A DNA stretch of 64,000 bases, from positions 40,289 to 104,288 of the forward strand of contig JAIUNY010000010.1 in NCBI GenBank assembly GCA_020161505.1. Direction: 5' to 3'. The translations under genes and the position numbers were made by a program. The notes under the pieces are model-generated. The model did not search any database. It saw nothing but the letters and a program-made list of their open reading frames with translations, and was not told the origin of the DNA. Positions 52,270 to 61,721 of this stretch are shown piece after piece; within the stretch, counting starts at the first letter, position 1, and each line of letters begins with the position of its first letter. Source of the DNA: Armatimonadota bacterium. GTDB lineage: Bacteria; Armatimonadota; Fimbriimonadia; Fimbriimonadales; Fimbriimonadaceae.

Positions 52270-55200
52270 GTGCAACAACGTCGATTCACTCTCGATCACG
52301 GCATTCTCGCGGGGTGTGTCCTCTTGGGCATCAGCCTCGCTGTGCCTGCTTGGGCGCAGGATTTCCGAACCGCCAAAGGCAACAACGACCGAACGGGTCG
52401 AGCGGTGATTCAACCCACGACCGCGGCTTTGGAAACCACCTGGAACAACGCCGGTCGTGGCTTCCTTCGTTGGTGGGATCCCATCTTCCAAGATGGATCG
52501 CAAATGGACAACGATGGTGCCAACGCTGGCATCCTCACCGGCACATGGATCGACCCTTCGCCAACCGGACTTGCCAACCCGAACCTCTTCCTCGCGACTC
52601 CGTTTGAATCCAGCGGAACCGAGCCGCCGTATCGAGTCGCTGTCACGTCGACGGTCGGTGGAAACGAGGGGAATCCGACCGCAGGCGCCACTGCTTCGTA
52701 CGAATGGGTGGTTGCTGGTCTCATCCCGGGCGAGCCGTACAGCATCGAAGTCAGCTCTCCCGCCGGCCCGACCAACATCAACCCGGCTGGCCCCGGAATT
52801 GACCTTCGATTCCCGACCCGGTACCACCTCTTCGAGGTCGTCCACGCGCTCGGTGTCGATACCCAGTGGCTGGATCGCAACGAATCCATCGGTGGATTCA
52901 GCGGCCTCAACCCAGGCGTCACGTACAACGCTGACGCCCTCGGTGAAATTCGCATCCGCCTGTACAACACGGTGCGCCGCGATAGCTTTGGCTCACTCGT
53001 CGATCCCCTCGACCGACCTGGTCAAGATGTGGTCTACGCCGACGCAGTTCGAGCGGTTTCTACAGCGCCCTCGCGGGCCGGTAGCTATCAAGCCACTCCG
53101 GTTGTCGGTCAGCTGGTCAATAACCAGCCGAGCGGCGGCGCCGCCGTTTTTAACCAGCGTGTCGTGGCAGCTCGAAATGAGTCGGTCTTTGTCGGCGCGG
53201 TGGATCGCCAAATGGAGATTGGCGTCATCACGTCACTGGCTCACAATGGCGCGTTCGTGGACGCGGGCAACCCTCTGCGACGAAACATGGTCTTTAGCTA
53301 CCCGGCGCGACGACCCTACAACCTCACCGTCGCCGAGAGCAGCCGCTATGCGGATGAGCTCGAGACCTGGATCACGTCGGCTCCCAATGCCAACTTCCCG
53401 CGACACTTGGTCTTCCGAAAGGCGGACAACCTCAGCGGCGCGACGACCGTCGGCGCGAGCTTCCTGCCGGACAACACCTTCAACAGCGAAGGCCCCAACT
53501 ACCTGATCGCTCCGGCGAACACGGTGGTCGGTGGATTTGTGCATTGGCGACCCGCCGCGGCTCCGAACAACTACTTTATCGACGTCCACCTGCCGACCAC
53601 GGATCCTGCCGGAACCCTGGCGACCAGCGCCACGTACCAAATCCTTCGCGGTACGACGGTGATTCAAACCATCACCTTCAACCAAGATGAGCGCATCACG
53701 GGCGGGCCGATTGGAGGCTGGGTGCGATTGCCTGGTCAACCGGGTGATGGCTACGTCCACGACACCGCCAATCCTCTGTCCGTTCGCCTTCTCGATACCG
53801 GTAGCACGACCGATGTCGCGCAGAATCGCCAGGTCTATGGCGATGCCGTGCGATTCGTCGGAAACGCTGATCTCAGCATTTCCTCGACTCCCGTCATCGA
53901 ATCGGTTTCGATTGATCCCGGCACGGGTCCGGTGCAACGTGACGTGGTGGTGATGGCTCGCGAGAACGGCTCGATCACCGTGGTCGATGCCCATGGAGCC
54001 ATCGGCACCGGGCGCGAGCAAGACGTGTATTGGACATGGCCGAGCGAGAATCCCGCGACTGATCCGAACAATGCGCTCGGAGAAGATGGCGGTATCGCCG
54101 AGACTCCGACTCAGTTCAATCTGAGCTCTGCGTTGGTGGCGAATGTCGGTGGCGATGATCTCCTGTTCATCGGGGCGGACAACGGCCGCGTTTACTGTCT
54201 GGAAATGACGGGCCGCGGCGACGGCACCACGCGACGACGCTGGACCTACCCGGACGATTTCGACCCGACGAACGCCACGACGCCCATGGCCCCGACAGCT
54301 CTCGGCCCAATCAAGGGTTCAATTGCTCTCGCGACTGTGGCAGGCAATCCGACGATCCTGATTCCCGCTTCCAGCGGCCGAATCTTCGCCGTGGATGCGG
54401 CTGGCAACGCCGCGACCAAGACCACGAATACGGTCTGGCAATACCCTGCCGCCATCGATCCGCCTCTGGGTGAGATTGCGATGACTCCGACCGTCTTCGG
54501 CGGTCAAGTGTTCTTCGGTCATGTCGATGCGGCGGCTCCGGCGGAAGGTGCCATCACGGCCTTGGATGTCAACACCGGTACCCTGAACTGGACGCGAGAA
54601 GCGCGAGCCGATAACGTGACCCAATTCGGGCTCTTCGGCAGCGCGTCGCCAGTCGTCGTTCCTGCTCCCATCGTCGCCGTGGACAGCGTCTACTTCGTCG
54701 ATGCAGCCGGATTCATCACATCGCTGAACGCAGCGACGGGTGGCGTGGTTTGGCAGCAAAACAGCGTGCCGAGCGGCGCAACCGCTCCGCTGTCGTTTGC
54801 GTACATGCGCGTCACCAATCCGAGTGGATTTGGTCTCGCGGCGGCTTACCCAACGGTTCTCACCGCGACCACCAGCGGTACCCTTCTCGGCTTCTACGCC
54901 GATGGTGCGATCAACACAAGTGGCAACAGCATCAACTGGGGTTACTTTGTCGAGAGCAATAAGCCGCAGGTATCGGGCATCGCCGTGGGCGGCTGGCCGA
55001 ACGTGGTGAGCGTGAACGGCAACCGAACCCACCTCTATGCCGGAGATGGCGACGGATACCTTTATGCCTTCTCGTCGGAAGACGACACCAACTCCATCGC
55101 TCCGATCACGCCGGGCATTCCTCCGGGAAGCCAAACGGCGGATCCTTCGGATCCCGATGCCGCTGAGCTCAACAGCATGATCACGTCGGATGACGTTGTC

Positions 55201-58200
55201 CTTCTGACGCCCAGCCAGTACCGTGACCTGCAAAACAAGGCGCGATCGACAACGGGGCTCGATTACACCGACATCACCAACTATAAGAACACGGCGGCTC
55301 AACGTCGGCGATTCGAGTACGGCGAGACTCTGTATCTCGCGGTCCTCAACATCAACGACAGCACCGTCGCCTCGACTCGTGGCTATGTGGTCGAAGTGCG
55401 CGTTAACTCGCCGGGCCGAAACAATCGACCTCTCATCGTGAACCAGGTTTACGATGTGTCAAGCGCTCCCACGCCTCAGCAAGGTGGCGTAGCCTTCATC
55501 GCCTTCCCCATGCTTCCCACTGGTGGAAATGGACTGGCTGTGGGGAATCTCCAAGTGACGGTGGCGGCTCGCTCGCGACAACGCGGCGGTGCAGTCGGAA
55601 CGGCGGTCCGTCTCGACGACACCACCACGGCGAACGGCACTCCGGTTGGAGGCGGTGGAGAAATCCTCGCTGACGCCGTGATTCTCAACCCGTTCGGCTT
55701 AGAGTTCACCACGTCGTTTGGAACCAACCAAGCAGGCAACGTCATCAACAACTGGACCGATCCGACCATCCTGGGCAACCTGCCTCGCGGCTACGTGGGC
55801 GTGGGATCATCCTGGGATAAATGGGTGGATGGCTCCTCCAATCCTGGCACGGCGAACGGCCTTCCCGGAACGCGCTTGTCGACACAAGCCGGTCTTGGTG
55901 AGCCGGTCGGACATGGTGGAACCGGTCGCGGTGTGATGCTCGTCCGAGATCGCTCGCTGATGCGCCTGATCCTCGGCCCGAACAGGGGCTTGAGCAACGT
56001 CCAAATGCGCGCTCAAGATCTTGCCTGGCAGCCCGTGAACGTCCCGGTTCTGAACGCCGCCGATGCGGGGGTCTACAAGCCACTTCCTGCGGCCTACTCT
56101 GGATTTGAGGACTATCCGAACGCGTCGCCGAACCAAAGCTTCGACTATCCTGACCTCAACCGAGGCGGAGCCGAGGTCGCCAAGTCGCGATTCGGTCGAA
56201 CCGAAAACCCGCTGTTCGGGCCGGTGGAACTCAATCCTCCGACCTACACGCAAACGGATTTCGACGCCTACGAAACCACAAACTACGAGAATGGCCTGAC
56301 CCGGGTACTCCAGCCGACGGACTTCACGTTCCGATGGGCAGTGCCTCGGTATCAACCCGCCCAACTCACGTTCAATGGCTACACCGGCTACCAAACGATC
56401 TACGTGGAATCGAACAATATCCAAGGGTTCGATAACCAGGATCCAGGTCGCCAGTTCGCCTTGAGCCTACAAGTCGGCATCGATGAGCGCGTCACCACTG
56501 ACACGAAGACCCTCGATCTGGGATCGCTCCCGGCGGGCGGTGGATTCAACGGTGGCGCAGGCGGAGCTCCGATCGAGCCATTCGCGCCAGGATCGAACTT
56601 CCGACCCTGGAACGCAGCGTTTAACAGCGGAAATGCTCCGCACTTCCAGCGATTCACCGTCTTCAATGACGGCAACGTGAACCTGCTGAATGTGCGACTC
56701 TCCCGAGCGTTCAGTGAGCTGTTCGGTGGCGTTCCGACCACGTTCCCGCTGGAACTCAGGGCTCCGACCCAGCACCAGCTCGCGTGGCTGGACGGTCGAA
56801 CCGCGCTCTTCAGCGACCTCGATCCGGCTCTGTCGTTCACTCTGCGTGGAAACGTGGATCCGACCACTGGTGCCGTGGCTTTGCAAAAGCCGCGTCCGGG
56901 TGACCCAGCTCCGACTCGTCTGAGCACCAACCCGCGACGGCGCCAAAACAGCTTCCTCAACGTGATTGCGAGCAACTTGCTCCCAACAGCAACCTTCCCG
57001 GGAGGCGATCCGTTCGTCGGTGTGGCCGCCCCGATCGGTACGCCCGTAGGCAACTACATTACGCAAATCTATCCGTTCGAGGACTATGGTTCGAACCTTG
57101 ATCCAACCGTCCCTGCTCTTGGAGTGGGGCAGCCGGTAGGATTTGCTGGCTTCCAGCAAGAACCCTATGCCGATCCTGGCATCACGTTAAAGTTCAACCT
57201 GCGCGAATCTCGTCTCACCAACCGTCCGACCACCAAGGCCGCGACCAACGTGGACAACAACACGCAAGGCGATCCTGGCTTTGATTGGGCCAACCGTCAA
57301 CCGGCCGGTATGCGCCGGGCTGGTGGTGGCCTCGTGGTTGCCTGGTCTTCGAACCGACGGGATGTGGCGGGCAACGCGAACTTTGCAATGAAGCCGCGTG
57401 AACGCGTCGATGCCAACGTGCCGGATACTTGGCGAATCTACTTCGCCAACATGCCGTTCGATGGCACAGCGTTTGGCCAATCACCGCTCGCCGACACCTA
57501 CGGATTCGCCCCGGCCCTCGCCGACCGATGGTTCGGCCCTGGCCTGGTGCTCCCTGGTGCCGGTGGGGAATGGGTGAACTGGTTCACTCTCACCGCAGGC
57601 GAAACCATTGCCCAACCGGGCAATGAATCCTCGGCTCGCTTCGGTCAGCCGGCCTTCCCGAACTCTGGATTCGTTCATCCCCTGGTGGATGTGAACGCGA
57701 CCGGAGGCGTGGGCCGTGGTAACCTGAACGATCGGTTCGTGGCCTTCACCGGCGAAACGCAAAAGCGTGACGCTGCTGGTCAGGTCAGCACGATCAGCCA
57801 GGTATTCCTCGCCGCGCTGACGTTCGACAACAACGGAACCATGGTTCGTCGAAACGTTCCTGGATCGTTCAACGGCGTGGTGCCCCTGCAAGACCCGCAA
57901 GGTCGAGCCGACACCTCCAGCCGCAAGGGACGACCCGCTCTGGTGCAGACGGATGCCAACACGGCCTCGGTCTACTATGTGGGTCAGAACTCCGGCCAAG
58001 GCGAGCTGTTCACCAGTACGTTCAACGGAAGCACCGGTCAGTGGACTCCGCTGCGCGGGCTTGATCTTGGGAAGCAATTCCAAGATCTCGGTGATCCGTC
58101 GGTGATCCTTCGCCGCTACCGCAATGAGAACTTCTTCACCGTCCCGAACTTCGGTGCGGCAACGGTGGCGGATGTCTTCTTCACCGGAAAGGTGAAGGGG

Positions 58201-59415
58201 CGCCGCAACGCGGAAGCCTTCCGAGGCCAGCTCGCGGTGAGCCTTGCCGGCCAACCGGCGCCGGGCGATGCCTGGGCGGCATTCCTCGATCGAACGGATC
58301 GGCTGGAATACGACGCGGCGAGCGGAGCCTTCTGGGCACCGGGCGTGAACTGGCGCATGGCCGATGGCGATGTGGCCAACTTCCGGCTCCTGGTTCTCGA
58401 ACGAAACCGCACCACCGGCAACTTCGAGCTCGCTCCTCTGGCGCGAAACTCGGGATCGGCGGCCGACAACGAAAGCCGGGTGATTGATGGTGAAGCCCGC
58501 GAAATGGTCTTCGAAACCACCCGCGGCGGAAAGGTCTTCGTGGATTGCGCCAACGGATCCGTTCGATTCAGCGGTGCCGTGCTCCCACGCAACGCCCAAA
58601 TCTTCGTGGTCTACACGCCGCGTTTCATCCGGGTCAGCGGCAGCAACGACACGGTTCGGATCGATCTGAGCGGTGGAGTCGGCGGGAATGGAGCCATCGC
58701 ACGAGCAAATTCGAGCTCCGGCGCGAACTACCGAGGCGTATCGGCCGTCTTCGACGAACGCTACGCAGGGATCTATCTGGATCCGCTTGGTCAAACGGTG
58801 CGCAACCGAACCGAAGATCTTAACTACTGGTTCGATCTGGCAGGTGCCCCGCTGGGTGGCAACACCACGCCGCGACACGACCGGTTCTACGTCGCGACCA
58901 ACCGAACGTCTGGTGATGGCGCAGGTGCCGCACGGCCTTATCTCACCACCATGCGATTCGGTGTGGATCTGCCTGCCCCGGTTGCTCTCAATGGCAATGG
59001 CCAAGTGGTGAGCCTCCAGGTGAATGTCGCCCCCGTACCAGCGGGCGAGCCAGCCTACTATCAAGTTGACCCGGTGAACGGCCGTGTCTACTTCATGAGC
59101 TCGATGGAAGGACGCACCGTTCAGGTCTCCTACACGGGCGTCGATAGCAACGGGAACTCGTTCGGCCCGATCAACGTCCAGCAAACCGTGGGCCTGGTCT
59201 TCGAGTCCTCGGAGACAGCCGTGCCGATCGAGCAAGTAGGCGGAGAAACGGATATCCAGCTCTCGCTGGATCCGACCTTCGCGAACCGAACGGACAACAG
59301 TCTGCGGCGTCCGTCGTGGCTCTGGATGTTCTGGTCAAGCACCCGCTCGGGCGTCCCCGACGTGTACTTCCAGACCATGTCGCCGAAGACGGCTCCAACG
59401 ATCAGACGACCGTAA
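52270..59415 (+). CDS. Very large secreted protein with golvesin-like and PQQ-propeller domains
   Basis: About 2381 aa. I chose the GTG at 52270 because an AAGGAG site (52257-52262) lies seven bases upstream; an ATG at 52255 would place that site inside the coding sequence. The signal peptide ends LLGISLAVPAWA-Q. Two golvesin-like domains are suggested by the endings VVYADAVRAV and VYGDAVRFVG. A PQQ-type propeller follows: LLFIGADNGRVYCLEMTG, ILIPASSGRIFAVDAAGN, AITALDVNTGTLNWTREA, SVYFVDAAGFITSLNAATGG and LYAGDGDGYLYAFSSE. The remaining ~1400 residues are Asn/Gly/Pro/Thr-rich, beta-looking, and end in LWMFWSSTRSGVPDVYFQT. It closes the minor-pilin operon and is a candidate surface adhesin or tip component. 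Confidence 0.75.
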   Translation: MQQRRFTLDHGILAGCVLLGISLAVPAWAQDFRTAKGNNDRTGRAVIQPTTAALETTWNNAGRGFLRWWDPIFQDGSQMDNDGANAGILTGTWIDPSPTGLANPNLFLATPFESSGTEPPYRVAVTSTVGGNEGNPTAGATASYEWVVAGLIPGEPYSIEVSSPAGPTNINPAGPGIDLRFPTRYHLFEVVHALGVDTQWLDRNESIGGFSGLNPGVTYNADALGEIRIRLYNTVRRDSFGSLVDPLDRPGQDVVYADAVRAVSTAPSRAGSYQATPVVGQLVNNQPSGGAAVFNQRVVAARNESVFVGAVDRQMEIGVITSLAHNGAFVDAGNPLRRNMVFSYPARRPYNLTVAESSRYADELETWITSAPNANFPRHLVFRKADNLSGATTVGASFLPDNTFNSEGPNYLIAPANTVVGGFVHWRPAAAPNNYFIDVHLPTTDPAGTLATSATYQILRGTTVIQTITFNQDERITGGPIGGWVRLPGQPGDGYVHDTANPLSVRLLDTGSTTDVAQNRQVYGDAVRFVGNADLSISSTPVIESVSIDPGTGPVQRDVVVMARENGSITVVDAHGAIGTGREQDVYWTWPSENPATDPNNALGEDGGIAETPTQFNLSSALVANVGGDDLLFIGADNGRVYCLEMTGRGDGTTRRRWTYPDDFDPTNATTPMAPTALGPIKGSIALATVAGNPTILIPASSGRIFAVDAAGNAATKTTNTVWQYPAAIDPPLGEIAMTPTVFGGQVFFGHVDAAAPAEGAITALDVNTGTLNWTREARADNVTQFGLFGSASPVVVPAPIVAVDSVYFVDAAGFITSLNAATGGVVWQQNSVPSGATAPLSFAYMRVTNPSGFGLAAAYPTVLTATTSGTLLGFYADGAINTSGNSINWGYFVESNKPQVSGIAVGGWPNVVSVNGNRTHLYAGDGDGYLYAFSSEDDTNSIAPITPGIPPGSQTADPSDPDAAELNSMITSDDVVLLTPSQYRDLQNKARSTTGLDYTDITNYKNTAAQRRRFEYGETLYLAVLNINDSTVASTRGYVVEVRVNSPGRNNRPLIVNQVYDVSSAPTPQQGGVAFIAFPMLPTGGNGLAVGNLQVTVAARSRQRGGAVGTAVRLDDTTTANGTPVGGGGEILADAVILNPFGLEFTTSFGTNQAGNVINNWTDPTILGNLPRGYVGVGSSWDKWVDGSSNPGTANGLPGTRLSTQAGLGEPVGHGGTGRGVMLVRDRSLMRLILGPNRGLSNVQMRAQDLAWQPVNVPVLNAADAGVYKPLPAAYSGFEDYPNASPNQSFDYPDLNRGGAEVAKSRFGRTENPLFGPVELNPPTYTQTDFDAYETTNYENGLTRVLQPTDFTFRWAVPRYQPAQLTFNGYTGYQTIYVESNNIQGFDNQDPGRQFALSLQVGIDERVTTDTKTLDLGSLPAGGGFNGGAGGAPIEPFAPGSNFRPWNAAFNSGNAPHFQRFTVFNDGNVNLLNVRLSRAFSELFGGVPTTFPLELRAPTQHQLAWLDGRTALFSDLDPALSFTLRGNVDPTTGAVALQKPRPGDPAPTRLSTNPRRRQNSFLNVIASNLLPTATFPGGDPFVGVAAPIGTPVGNYITQIYPFEDYGSNLDPTVPALGVGQPVGFAGFQQEPYADPGITLKFNLRESRLTNRPTTKAATNVDNNTQGDPGFDWANRQPAGMRRAGGGLVVAWSSNRRDVAGNANFAMKPRERVDANVPDTWRIYFANMPFDGTAFGQSPLADTYGFAPALADRWFGPGLVLPGAGGEWVNWFTLTAGETIAQPGNESSARFGQPAFPNSGFVHPLVDVNATGGVGRGNLNDRFVAFTGETQKRDAAGQVSTISQVFLAALTFDNNGTMVRRNVPGSFNGVVPLQDPQGRADTSSRKGRPALVQTDANTASVYYVGQNSGQGELFTSTFNGSTGQWTPLRGLDLGKQFQDLGDPSVILRRYRNENFFTVPNFGAATVADVFFTGKVKGRRNAEAFRGQLAVSLAGQPAPGDAWAAFLDRTDRLEYDAASGAFWAPGVNWRMADGDVANFRLLVLERNRTTGNFELAPLARNSGSAADNESRVIDGEAREMVFETTRGGKVFVDCANGSVRFSGAVLPRNAQIFVVYTPRFIRVSGSNDTVRIDLSGGVGGNGAIARANSSSGANYRGVSAVFDERYAGIYLDPLGQTVRNRTEDLNYWFDLAGAPLGGNTTPRHDRFYVATNRTSGDGAGAARPYLTTMRFGVDLPAPVALNGNGQVVSLQVNVAPVPAGEPAYYQVDPVNGRVYFMSSMEGRTVQVSYTGVDSNGNSFGPINVQQTVGLVFESSETAVPIEQVGGETDIQLSLDPTFANRTDNSLRRPSWLWMFWSSTRSGVPDVYFQTMSPKTAPTIRRP

Positions 59416-59448
59416 ATCCCGTCGCCTCCGGGCGATCTGGCACGAAAC

Positions 59449-59490
59449 TCGCCCCGCATCACCAAATGACGCGGGGCGATCTCTTTTTCT
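59449..59490 (+). terminator. Rho-independent terminator closing the minor-pilin/giant-protein operon
   Basis: A perfect 9-bp stem, TCGCCCCGC with GCGGGGCGA (13-base loop; 59449-59479), is followed by TCTCTTTTTCT. It lies 33 bases after the stop of the giant protein gene. Confidence 0.92.
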
Positions 59491-59546
59491 GTAACCCGAT
59501 TGTGAGAAAGTTGCGTCAGAGTTCATGTCAAGCGTAGGTTATGCGG

Positions 59547-59576
59547 TTGACAGTTGAGTCTGGGCGGTGCTAACAT
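59547..59576 (+). promoter_or_regulatory. Sigma70-type promoter for pilMNOPQ
   Basis: TTGACA at 59547-59552 and TAACAT at 59571-59576 are separated by 18 bases, close to the consensus. The expected start of transcription is about 30 bases before the pilM ATG. It lies just downstream of a terminator, so pilMNOPQ is an independent unit. Confidence 0.7.
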
Positions 59577-59612
59577 CATCACGCCTGTGCTCAGCACGTA
59601 GGTAAGTTCGTC

Positions 59613-60797
59613 ATGGCGAAGCGTTACACCAGTGTCCTCGGAGTCGATGTCGGCAGTCAGACCGTCAAAGTTGCCGAAATTAAGCTCCAAGGTCGTCAAC
59701 CTGTTTTGACGGCCCTTGGCATGGCTCCAACCCCGGTTGGTGCCGTCGATCATGTGGGATTGCACGATCCCGAAGCTGTCGCCGTTGCGGTGAAGCAAGC
59801 CTGTGCCGATGCGGGAGTCACTGTTCCCGATGTCGTGGCCTCGCTTGCCGGCCAAAGCGCCATCCTTGTTCGCACCATGGAAGTGCCGAACATGAGCGAA
59901 GGCGAAATGAAAGGCCATATGGAGTGGGAGTTCAGCCGAACCAACCCCTTCACCGAAACCACCGTCGAAACGGACTTTAAGGCATATCCTCCCGCCGATC
60001 CTGCCGCGCAGAATGTGGATGTGGTGATGGCGATGGCCGCGCGTTCGAGCGTGGACACCATGGTGACCATGATCAAGCGAGCGGGCAAGAAGGCCGCCGC
60101 GCTGGATGTTGAGCCGCTTGCGCTCCTCCGTGGGCTTAGCCTGAACTACGACCAATCGGTGCAAGGCAAGCACGTCTGCATCGTGGATATCGGCCTCAAG
60201 ACCACCTCCATTTCCATCTTCAAGGACGAAAAGCTGCTGATGCCTCGTCAAGTGCCGATCGGCGGCGAAATGTTCACCCGCGCGATTGCGGACAATCTCG
60301 GCATGGGCTTTGATGACGCCGAGCAAGCCAAGCGAGTGGAGGCCGAGCTTCCCGCAAGCGCAGTGGCGGCCCCGGCTTACAATCCGTTCGGAGCAGCTGA
60401 GGCAACAGTGCAGAGCTACAACCCGTTTGCTGATCCCACCGATCCGGCACCGGCTCCTGCGGAGCCTGCGGCTCCGGTTCCTGCGGTCGAGCAAACCAAC
60501 CGGTTCTACTCCGCCATGGCTCAGCCCCTGGATGAGTTTGTTGCCGAAATTCGACGCAGCATCGACTACTTCCGCAGCAAGGGTGGCGATGTTGACCTCG
60601 TTCTTCTTTCCGGCGGTGGGGCCAAGCTCCGCAACCTTGATAAGTTCCTGACTTCCGCCTTGGGTGTGAACACGGAGCTCTTCGATCCGATGCGCAATGT
60701 GCAGGTCAGCCTCCGAAAGGGCGACCCGTCGCTGGCGCAGGATCACCGACAGGATTTTGCCGTGGCAGTGGGGAACGGCCTCCATATCTGCTACTAA
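59613..60797 (+). CDS. pilM: Pilus assembly protein PilM
   Basis: 394 aa, an actin-like ATP-binding cytosolic protein that links PilN to the motor. The start TSVLGVDVGSQTVKVAEIKL is the phosphate-1 loop; CIVDIGLKTTSISIFKDEKL is phosphate-2; LVLLSGGGAKLRNLDKFLTS is the adenosine-binding motif. An insertion of about 45 residues in the second half contains AYNPFGAAEATVQSYNPFAD followed by a Pro/Ala tract, so the YNPF word occurs twice. This is longer than the ~350 aa typical of PilM. First gene of the pilMNOPQ unit. Confidence 0.93.
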   Translation: MAKRYTSVLGVDVGSQTVKVAEIKLQGRQPVLTALGMAPTPVGAVDHVGLHDPEAVAVAVKQACADAGVTVPDVVASLAGQSAILVRTMEVPNMSEGEMKGHMEWEFSRTNPFTETTVETDFKAYPPADPAAQNVDVVMAMAARSSVDTMVTMIKRAGKKAAALDVEPLALLRGLSLNYDQSVQGKHVCIVDIGLKTTSISIFKDEKLLMPRQVPIGGEMFTRAIADNLGMGFDDAEQAKRVEAELPASAVAAPAYNPFGAAEATVQSYNPFADPTDPAPAPAEPAAPVPAVEQTNRFYSAMAQPLDEFVAEIRRSIDYFRSKGGDVDLVLLSGGGAKLRNLDKFLTSALGVNTELFDPMRNVQVSLRKGDPSLAQDHRQDFAVAVGNGLHICY

Positions 60798-60806
60798 GGA
60801 TCGCAC

Positions 60807-61700
60807 ATGAAGCTGAACCTTCTTCCAACTGATGTTTCTAAGGCGGGCGCGTCCACCGTTGCGTGGATTGTGTCGGGCCTGATGGTGCTGGCTTCCGTTG
60901 CGGCAGCCGGTGGCATGGCCGTGGTGAGCGCGGGCAGCCTTGAATCGGCCAAACAAGCGGCTGCCGATAAGATGCAACTTGCGGCTGATGCCAAGGTGAC
61001 GGCCGATCAAGCTGAAAAGCAGATTGCTGAAGTCACGGTGATCGACCGAAACCAGAAGCTCTCCATCGCAATGGATGAGCACAATCGCAAGTACGTGGAT
61101 CTCTACCGCGACATTCTGCGGTACGTGCCGTCCTACTACCGCATCACCTCGATGACGGCGGCCCCGACGGGCGAAAACGCCTCACAAGTGATCCTCACGG
61201 GTCAGCTTCAGTCCTTCCGACAGTACGCGGATCTCGCGATCGCGATGTGGAAGGTGCCTGACGTTGTATCAGTGAGCCGGGAAGGCTATGCGGTGATTGA
61301 TCCCGTGGTACCGGCCCTTTCCGAGACCGATCAGACGGGTCGAGCGATTCGCCCGGATGAAGCACCGGTTCCCGATGACTGGGAAGGTCGCATGAACGCT
61401 CTGATGGCTCAGGCGGCGGCGCAGCCACAAGGTTTCCAAAACGCGAGCGGATTTGGCACGCAGAACGATCTTGAAGCGCGCGGGCCGATGCCGCAATGGT
61501 CGACCGTGACCATGCGATTGAGCTTGGCGCGGGAAATGCGCACTCCGGATCCTCGTGCAACGATTCTCTCCGGCGGTTCGGCTGGTGCCCTTGGCGTTCC
61601 GGGTGCCCCTGGCGCTCCTGCAGGTGGCCCGGCTTCTTCCGGATTTGGTCAAGTAGGGGGACCTCCTCCTGGCGGTGGGCGTGGAGGCGCGGGTCGCTAA
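60807..61700 (+). CDS. pilN: Pilus assembly protein PilN
   Basis: 297 aa, with an AAGGA site six bases before the ATG. The cytoplasmic start MKLNLLPTD contains the conserved NLLP motif that binds PilM. One membrane helix follows (VAWIVSGLMVLASVAAAGGM), then a coiled-coil-like Ala/Lys/Glu region (ESAKQAAADKMQLAADAKVT) and a ferredoxin-like periplasmic domain (YRITSMTAAPTGENASQVIL). It is longer than the ~200 aa norm because of a tail of about 80 residues rich in Pro, Gly and Ala (APGAPAGGPASSGFGQ, GGPPPGGGRGGAGR). Confidence 0.9.
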   Translation: MKLNLLPTDVSKAGASTVAWIVSGLMVLASVAAAGGMAVVSAGSLESAKQAAADKMQLAADAKVTADQAEKQIAEVTVIDRNQKLSIAMDEHNRKYVDLYRDILRYVPSYYRITSMTAAPTGENASQVILTGQLQSFRQYADLAIAMWKVPDVVSVSREGYAVIDPVVPALSETDQTGRAIRPDEAPVPDDWEGRMNALMAQAAAQPQGFQNASGFGTQNDLEARGPMPQWSTVTMRLSLAREMRTPDPRATILSGGSAGALGVPGAPGAPAGGPASSGFGQVGGPPPGGGRGGAGR

Positions 61701-61721
61701 GCAAGCAAGGAATTTACGATC

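Noticed and set aside
57481..59235. A 584-codon minus-strand frame, and similar long ones at 38741-40765, 42097-43548 and 47690-49243
   Set aside because: All lie antisense to well-supported plus-strand genes and have shadow-type composition without start signals or family motifs.
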